Assembly (NCBI GenBank): GCA_030672605.1
Contig: DAOVGE010000076.1
Location: 1-17,430 of the forward strand
Reading direction: 5' to 3'
Source of the DNA: Methanosarcinales archaeon
Lineage (GTDB): Archaea; Halobacteriota; Methanosarcinia; Methanosarcinales; Methanogasteraceae
DNA: 17,430 nucleotides
Both the position numbers and the translations under genes were made by a program. Shown here one piece after another: positions 14,125 through 17,430 of this stretch. Under the pieces are notes generated by a model. That model made no database searches. It worked only from the letters and a program-made list of their open reading frames with translations, and was not told where the DNA came from. Numbering within the stretch: position 1 is the stretch's first letter; each line of letters opens with the position of its first letter.

Positions 14125-14194
14125 CCTTGCGATGATGCGGGAAGAGTCAGGTATCAACGATACTTGCAACGCGAGGTGGTGTCCGAAGATGCGG

Positions 14195-14201
14195 TATATA
14201 A
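14195..14201 (+). promoter_or_regulatory. TATA box of the hydrogenase protease gene
   Basis: TATATAA, with an expected start near 14224 and a 24-base leader containing CGGTG. A second candidate, TTTTAATA near 14215-14222, would give a nearly leaderless message. Confidence 0.4.
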
Positions 14202-14247
14202 GCGCTGGCACCGGTTTTAATATCTGTCGGTGTAAATTAATCACTGC

Positions 14248-14694
14248 ATGGAAACACGCTCTGCGACCCTCATAATCGGCTGCGGCAACAGTACAAGACG
14301 CGACGACGGTCTTGGCATTTATGCGGCAGATCTCCTGAAGAACAGGATGGAGAACGCGTCCTTGACACTATATCAGCAGCTTGACATCTCTTTAGCCGAG
14401 ACGATCGTAGATTACGACCTCATAATCTTCGTAGACGCAGGCATAATCGATGAACCGTTCACAATCAAGAAGATCGACGCAAATCCTGTTCGCCCAAATG
14501 CCGCATACACCAACGTGACATCAATCTCCGAGATCCTGAATATTGCAGAGAAAATCTATCACAAGACTCCTCTATGCTACGCTGTGATAATCAAAGGCTA
14601 CGACTTCTCTTTCGGCGAGAGACTGACAAAAAAAGGAAGAGCGGCATGTAAAGATGCCGTCTCCGCAATAACAGAACTGCTGCTACTCTGCTAA
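14248..14694 (+). CDS. Hydrogenase maturation protease (HycI/FrhD family)
   Basis: A 148-residue endopeptidase of the type that clips the C-terminal tail of a [NiFe]-hydrogenase large subunit after nickel insertion. The signature GCGNSTRRDDGLG at 11-23 matches G-x-G-N-x-x-x-x-D-D-G-x-G; the acidic pair Asp19-Asp20 includes the nickel-sensing residue. A second acidic site lies in IIFVDAG (58-64), and VIIKGYDFSFGERLT corresponds to the family's later conserved strand. The usual glycine before D-D is arginine here. Its TAA touches the stop of the opposing hydrogenase operon with no base between, so it is probably dedicated to that enzyme. It is intact although the hydrogenase genes beside it are broken. 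Confidence 0.85.
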   Translation: METRSATLIIGCGNSTRRDDGLGIYAADLLKNRMENASLTLYQQLDISLAETIVDYDLIIFVDAGIIDEPFTIKKIDANPVRPNAAYTNVTSISEILNIAEKIYHKTPLCYAVIIKGYDFSFGERLTKKGRAACKDAVSAITELLLLC

Positions 14695-14940
14695 CTACTT
14701 TGCCAGGTCTCCTTTCCATGCCAGAACCGTTATCGCCGCCTTCTTTCCGACCATACCTGTGAACTTGGGGTCGGCACCGATAGCCTCGACGAGCTTCCGG
14801 TAACCGGCTTCGTCGAGTGATGCAGGGTTTGCACCTGCCTTCTTTGCGCTTCCGGTGATGATCTGGTTTGCCATCGCATCACCGAAGAGGTCAACGAATT
14901 TGGGCTTGACCCTTGTCTCGAGCGCGACTTTGGGATCCAT
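14695..14940 (-). CDS. Small protein of unknown family at the end of the hydrogenase operon
   Basis: An 81-residue protein that I do not recognise. It has the look of a compact helical domain: VKPKFVDLFGDAMANQIITGSAKKAG, then SLDEAGYRKLVEAIG and a closing MVGKKAAITVLAWKGDL. There are no cysteines, signal peptide or membrane segments. It follows mvhA by nine bases with a strong GAGGTGAG ribosome site, so it is part of the hydrogenase operon and translated well. Possible roles are a subunit, a chaperone for the large subunit or a regulator; the sequence alone does not choose. Confidence 0.75.
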   Translation of the reverse strand: MDPKVALETRVKPKFVDLFGDAMANQIITGSAKKAGANPASLDEAGYRKLVEAIGADPKFTGMVGKKAAITVLAWKGDLAK

Positions 14941-14949
14941 GAACTCACC

Positions 14950-16202
14950 TCACCTCGCAACCGCGGATATGCGGTTTCCGCGCTCGTCGTAAAGCTCAAC
15001 CACGAGCGGCATCTTCCCGACAGCGTGGGTTGCGCAGGAGATGCACGGATCATAGCACCGGATCGCCATCTCGACGTGATTAAGGATGCTTTCGGTGATC
15101 TCTCCGCCCTTAATCTCCCTCTTTGCGACTTCTTTTACGCTCATGTCCATTGCAGGGTTGTTGTTGACGGTTGCAACGATCAGGTTGGACGAGGTGATGT
15201 CGCCCATGTCATCCGCCTTGTAATGGTGGAGGAGTGTTCCTCTCGGCGCCTCAATCACACCAACGCCCTCGCCCTCGCCTTTCACGACCGGAACCCTGAC
15301 ATCCTCGCTTGTGATCTCGTCGTCCTCGAGGAGTTCTTTTGCGCGTTCGCTGGCATAGAGTGTCTCGATCATCCGTGCATAGTGGTAGCAGAGCGTCTGC
15401 TGCACCGGATCGCCCATCTTCTTGAATTTCTCGAACTCTTCGGCTGCAAGTGGCGTTGAGACACTGTCTGCGACATTCAGCCTGCCGAGCGGTCCGACAC
15501 GGTAGACGCCGTCAGGATAGCCCTGTTTCTTGTAGAACGGGAACTTGAGATAGCTCCATGAATTGACATGCTCTCCTAAGTAGTCCAGGTAATTGTGGCA
15601 CTCAAACTCCTCCAGAATGCCACCATCCATGCCTTTGAGCCGGATATCACCGTCATAGAGCTCAAGGTTGCCGTCCTTCACAAGCCCGAGGTGGTTCGTC
15701 TCGATTCTTGCGAAATCCGGGTTAAATCCGTCCAGTGCGTCCTTTGCGACCTCGACAGCGAGCTGCGAGAGTTCGATCGCCTCATCCACCTCGCGCAACA
15801 TCTCATCCCGCACAGCAGGCGAAAGCGACATACTCATCCCGCCAGGAATTGCGGTCACCGGATGGATCGCCTTTCCGCCGATCCGCTCGATCACCGTCTG
15901 CCCGAACTTCCGGAGTTTGATCGCCTTTTTGGCAAGCTCGGGGCTTGCGCCGATTACACCCATAATGTTCCTTGTTGCCGGATCATTGGGCAGCAGAAAG
16001 TCGGGCGCTGCAAGATAGAAGAAGTGGAGCGAGTGCGAGTGTACCGTCTGCCCGACATGCATCAGTTCCCTGAGCATGGCTGCTGCAGGCGGGATCTTTA
16101 GACCAAAGAGATCGTCACACGCCTTTGCCGCTGCAAGGTGATGGCTCACCGGGCAGATTCCGCAGATCCTTGTTGTGATTCTCGGCGTCTCCCACAGTGA
16201 CC
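14950..16202 (-). pseudogene. mvhA: F420-non-reducing hydrogenase large subunit, 5' end missing
   Basis: The large, nickel-binding subunit of an Mvh-type [NiFe]-hydrogenase, which oxidises H2 for heterodisulfide reductase. From about 16202 the frame reads SLWETPRITTRICGICPVSHHLAAAKA, giving the first nickel motif R-x-C-G-x-C. Near the end DPCISCATH gives the second, D-P-C-x-x-C-x-x-H, and the chain continues to ISAVAR, a tail the protease could clip. About 60 N-terminal residues (the R-I-E-G-H part of the family) are absent. Upstream of the join this frame has no ATG, GTG or TTG before a TAA; the first start, GTG 16149, would drop the nickel cysteines. The rest is well conserved. This is either a true deletion or an assembly fault. 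Confidence 0.8.
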
Positions 16203-16354
16203 TTGGGAATCTCCTTAATATCCATTAACGGAGAGTGTACGATCTCGATCAGGTCAAGGACATCGAGGAGTTCCTCATGCAGATCCAGTAGCGAAATATG
16301 GCATCCCGAACAGCTCTGGAGCCACGTCGTTGCCACTTTTACTTTTTCTCCCAT
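16115..16354 (-). pseudogene. mvhG: F420-non-reducing hydrogenase small subunit, truncated
   Basis: Only the N-terminus of the small, iron-sulfur subunit: MGEKVKVATTWLQSCSGCHISLLDLHEELLDVL carries the C-S-G-C-H motif of the proximal cluster, and the homology ends near LMDIKEIPKVTVG (about residue 55 of a subunit that is normally near 300). After that the frame runs on through the mvhA sequence out of register and stops at 16115. The ATG at 16354 has the ribosome site GGGGTGATT and lies one base after the stop of the preceding gene; the ATG at 16375 is less likely. All distal and medial cluster cysteines are lost, so this gene as written cannot make a working subunit. Confidence 0.8.
16190..16202. 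other. mvhG-mvhA fusion junction
   Basis: The 13 bases GGTCACTGTGGGA (minus strand) can be read as the last mvhG codons (K-V-T-V-G) or, in the next frame, as the first good mvhA codons (R-S-L-W-E). A short stretch shared by both genes is what a deletion between direct repeats would leave. Comparison with normal subunit lengths suggests roughly 0.9 kb is missing. Confidence 0.65.
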
Positions 16355-16355
16355 A

Positions 16356-17237
16356 TCAATCACCCCGCAGTTCATCTACAAACTCATTGATCGCTTCTGC
16401 AAAGAGATCTCCTTCGAGCGGAGATATCTCCTCGATTCGGAGCCTGTCGGTATCAATCGCTCTGCTCCGCAAGACCGATCTGAAGAGGTTCGCACGCCTT
16501 GCAAGGTCGGTGTTCCCGACGATGTTTTGGCACGCCCCTTCAGGGCACTCGCCGATGAAGACACCGTCAAATCCGACCTTGAACGCATACAGGATGAACT
16601 GGGTGTCAACCCTGCCGGCGCATGAGACCCGAAGCGGAAGAACACCTGTTGGGTACGTAAGCCCCATCAAGCCAGCCCGGTCTGCTGCAGGATAACCGCC
16701 ACCATCACAGAGCATCGCAAGCACCTTCGGCGATGCCTCGAATCTTCCAAGTATCTTTATCGCATCCACGAGATGGCTATTCGGATATCTCACAAGGTAT
16801 CTTGCCCCGGTCGGGCACGCGACAACACAGTTTCCGCAACCGACACATCTCGCAGCATCGGTCACAGAGACGTTCCTTGCCACATCGATGCTGGTTGCAT
16901 GGAACATGCAGGTCTTGACACACGTCCCGCAGCCGCCGCAGACGTCTTCGTCCACCTCTGAGACCTCGATTATGTGGTTAATCTCATTCTTATCAAGAAT
17001 GCTTGTGAGCGAGAGAACCGCAGAATCCGCCGCAAGAATGTCGCTGCGCACATCATCACCGACAGCAAGATACTTGCCGGGATCCCTCGTCTCGACAACA
17101 ACCGCCGGGTTCTTCAGTCTGAAGTAGCCCTCGCTGTCGACATCGATGTGCAGGATCGGTCGCAACTTGCTCGTGAGTTCAGCGTCCCGTACGCAGACGA
17201 TGATCCCACCCACCTTCAGTATCTCGTCGTCACTCAA
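16356..17237 (-). CDS. HdrA C-terminal part fused to MvhD-like domain
   Basis: The downstream part of a broken gene. Residues about 1-75 resemble the end of the HdrA FAD domain (VGGIIVCVRD and so on). Next come two ferredoxin-type cluster motifs, CGGCGTCVKTC and CVGCGNCVVACP. From about residue 165 to the end is an MvhD/FlpD domain, the [2Fe-2S] electron adaptor between hydrogenase and heterodisulfide reductase, with SCAGRVD and GECPEGACQ; its first cysteine pair is reduced to one (LCDGGGYPAAD). HdrA-MvhD fusions are known in this enzyme family. In frame, homology continues above the TTG at 17237 (GRVGDYTVQ) to a TAG at 17265-17267, so TTG is only the first available start. The stop is followed by mvhG after one base. 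Confidence 0.75.
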   Translation of the reverse strand: MSDDEILKVGGIIVCVRDAELTSKLRPILHIDVDSEGYFRLKNPAVVVETRDPGKYLAVGDDVRSDILAADSAVLSLTSILDKNEINHIIEVSEVDEDVCGGCGTCVKTCMFHATSIDVARNVSVTDAARCVGCGNCVVACPTGARYLVRYPNSHLVDAIKILGRFEASPKVLAMLCDGGGYPAADRAGLMGLTYPTGVLPLRVSCAGRVDTQFILYAFKVGFDGVFIGECPEGACQNIVGNTDLARRANLFRSVLRSRAIDTDRLRIEEISPLEGDLFAEAINEFVDELRGD

Positions 17238-17264
17238 CTGTACCGTGTAGTCGCCGACACGCCC

Positions 17265-17430
17265 CTAGACATCGGTGAGCGTGGTCTCGGATACATCGCA
17301 ACATTCGGATGCATCTTAATTCCGGCAAACGACGGTGTCATCGCGCAGGTCAGCGAGACATCGATCTTTGCAAGCTCTTCAGGCGTGATATATTCGGAAA
17401 AGTCTCTGATCTCGCCTTTGTCAACGATAT
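17265..17430 (-). pseudogene. HdrA upstream fragment with nonsense and frameshift
   Basis: From the right edge one frame reads DFSEYITPEELAKID, then LTCAMTPSFAGIKMHPNVAMY, like the region before the HPN motif of HdrA. Between about 17285 and 17302 the homology moves to the next frame, SETTLTDV, which meets TAG at 17267 exactly where HdrA-like proteins have an acidic or polar residue before G-x-V-G (DV*GRVGDYTV). Restoring one base in TATCCGAG and reading GAG for TAG would rejoin everything into one HdrA. So there are two lesions within about 40 bases. The gene continues past the window. Confidence 0.65.

Noticed and set aside
17265..17267. TAG as a pyrrolysine codon in hdrA
   Set aside because: TAG ends several intact genes here (helicase, coiled coil, 81-residue protein), a frameshift lies nearby, and HdrA has no known pyrrolysine.

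Overview
The window is archaeal. Two intron-less tRNA genes lack an encoded CCA, start codons sit about 25-30 bases downstream of TATA boxes (several transcripts look leaderless), and the gene content is archaeal: a CTP-type riboflavin kinase with a winged-helix domain, an ADH synthase of the archaeal shikimate route, a DUF424 protein, a COG1340-type coiled-coil pair and an XPD/Rad3-type helicase. A [NiFe]-hydrogenase/heterodisulfide-reductase (Mvh/Hdr) cluster points to a euryarchaeon related to methanogens, ANME or alkane-oxidising archaea, or Archaeoglobi. The species cannot be read from the sequence.

Layout. 1-69 is the start of a gene running off the left edge. 310-665 holds the debris of an MFS-type transporter. 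715-1758 (minus) carries a nucleotidyltransferase-like protein directly behind initiator tRNA-Met; a helicase (1864-4008) diverges from them. 4009-4731 has no gene but two palindromic repeat elements. 4732-6074 (plus) is a two-gene riboflavin operon, ribK-ribB. Convergent to it is a small winged-helix regulator (6080-6454) with a perfect palindrome over its promoter.

10627 down to 6527 (minus) is a tight run of six genes: DUF424 protein, two related coiled-coil proteins, an actin-fold (ASKHA) DUF1786 protein, a 50-residue zinc ribbon and a MoxR-type AAA+ ATPase. Gaps are 11 bases or less, or the genes overlap. The products fit a nucleotide-driven assembly or remodelling machine of unknown purpose, and this is the best candidate here for an undescribed system. 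The two coiled-coil genes meet at a run of eight G where a one-base slip would fuse them. tRNA-Pro(TGG) lies upstream (10767-10841).

Beyond it are a radical SAM/B12-domain protein (minus) whose conserved N-terminus has no ATG, GTG or TTG start, a divergent ADH synthase gene, a Nif3-like metal protein (minus), and a hydrogenase maturation protease (plus) that abuts the hydrogenase operon tail to tail.

The hydrogenase operon (17430 to 14695, minus) reads hdrA-mvhD fusion, mvhG, mvhA and an 81-residue protein. It is visibly broken. mvhG and mvhA are joined out of frame at a junction that removes most of the small subunit and the N-terminus of the large one, and the hdrA part carries a frameshift and a TAG stop within about 40 bases of each other. 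Either the locus is decaying in this lineage or the assembly is faulty there; reads would decide.
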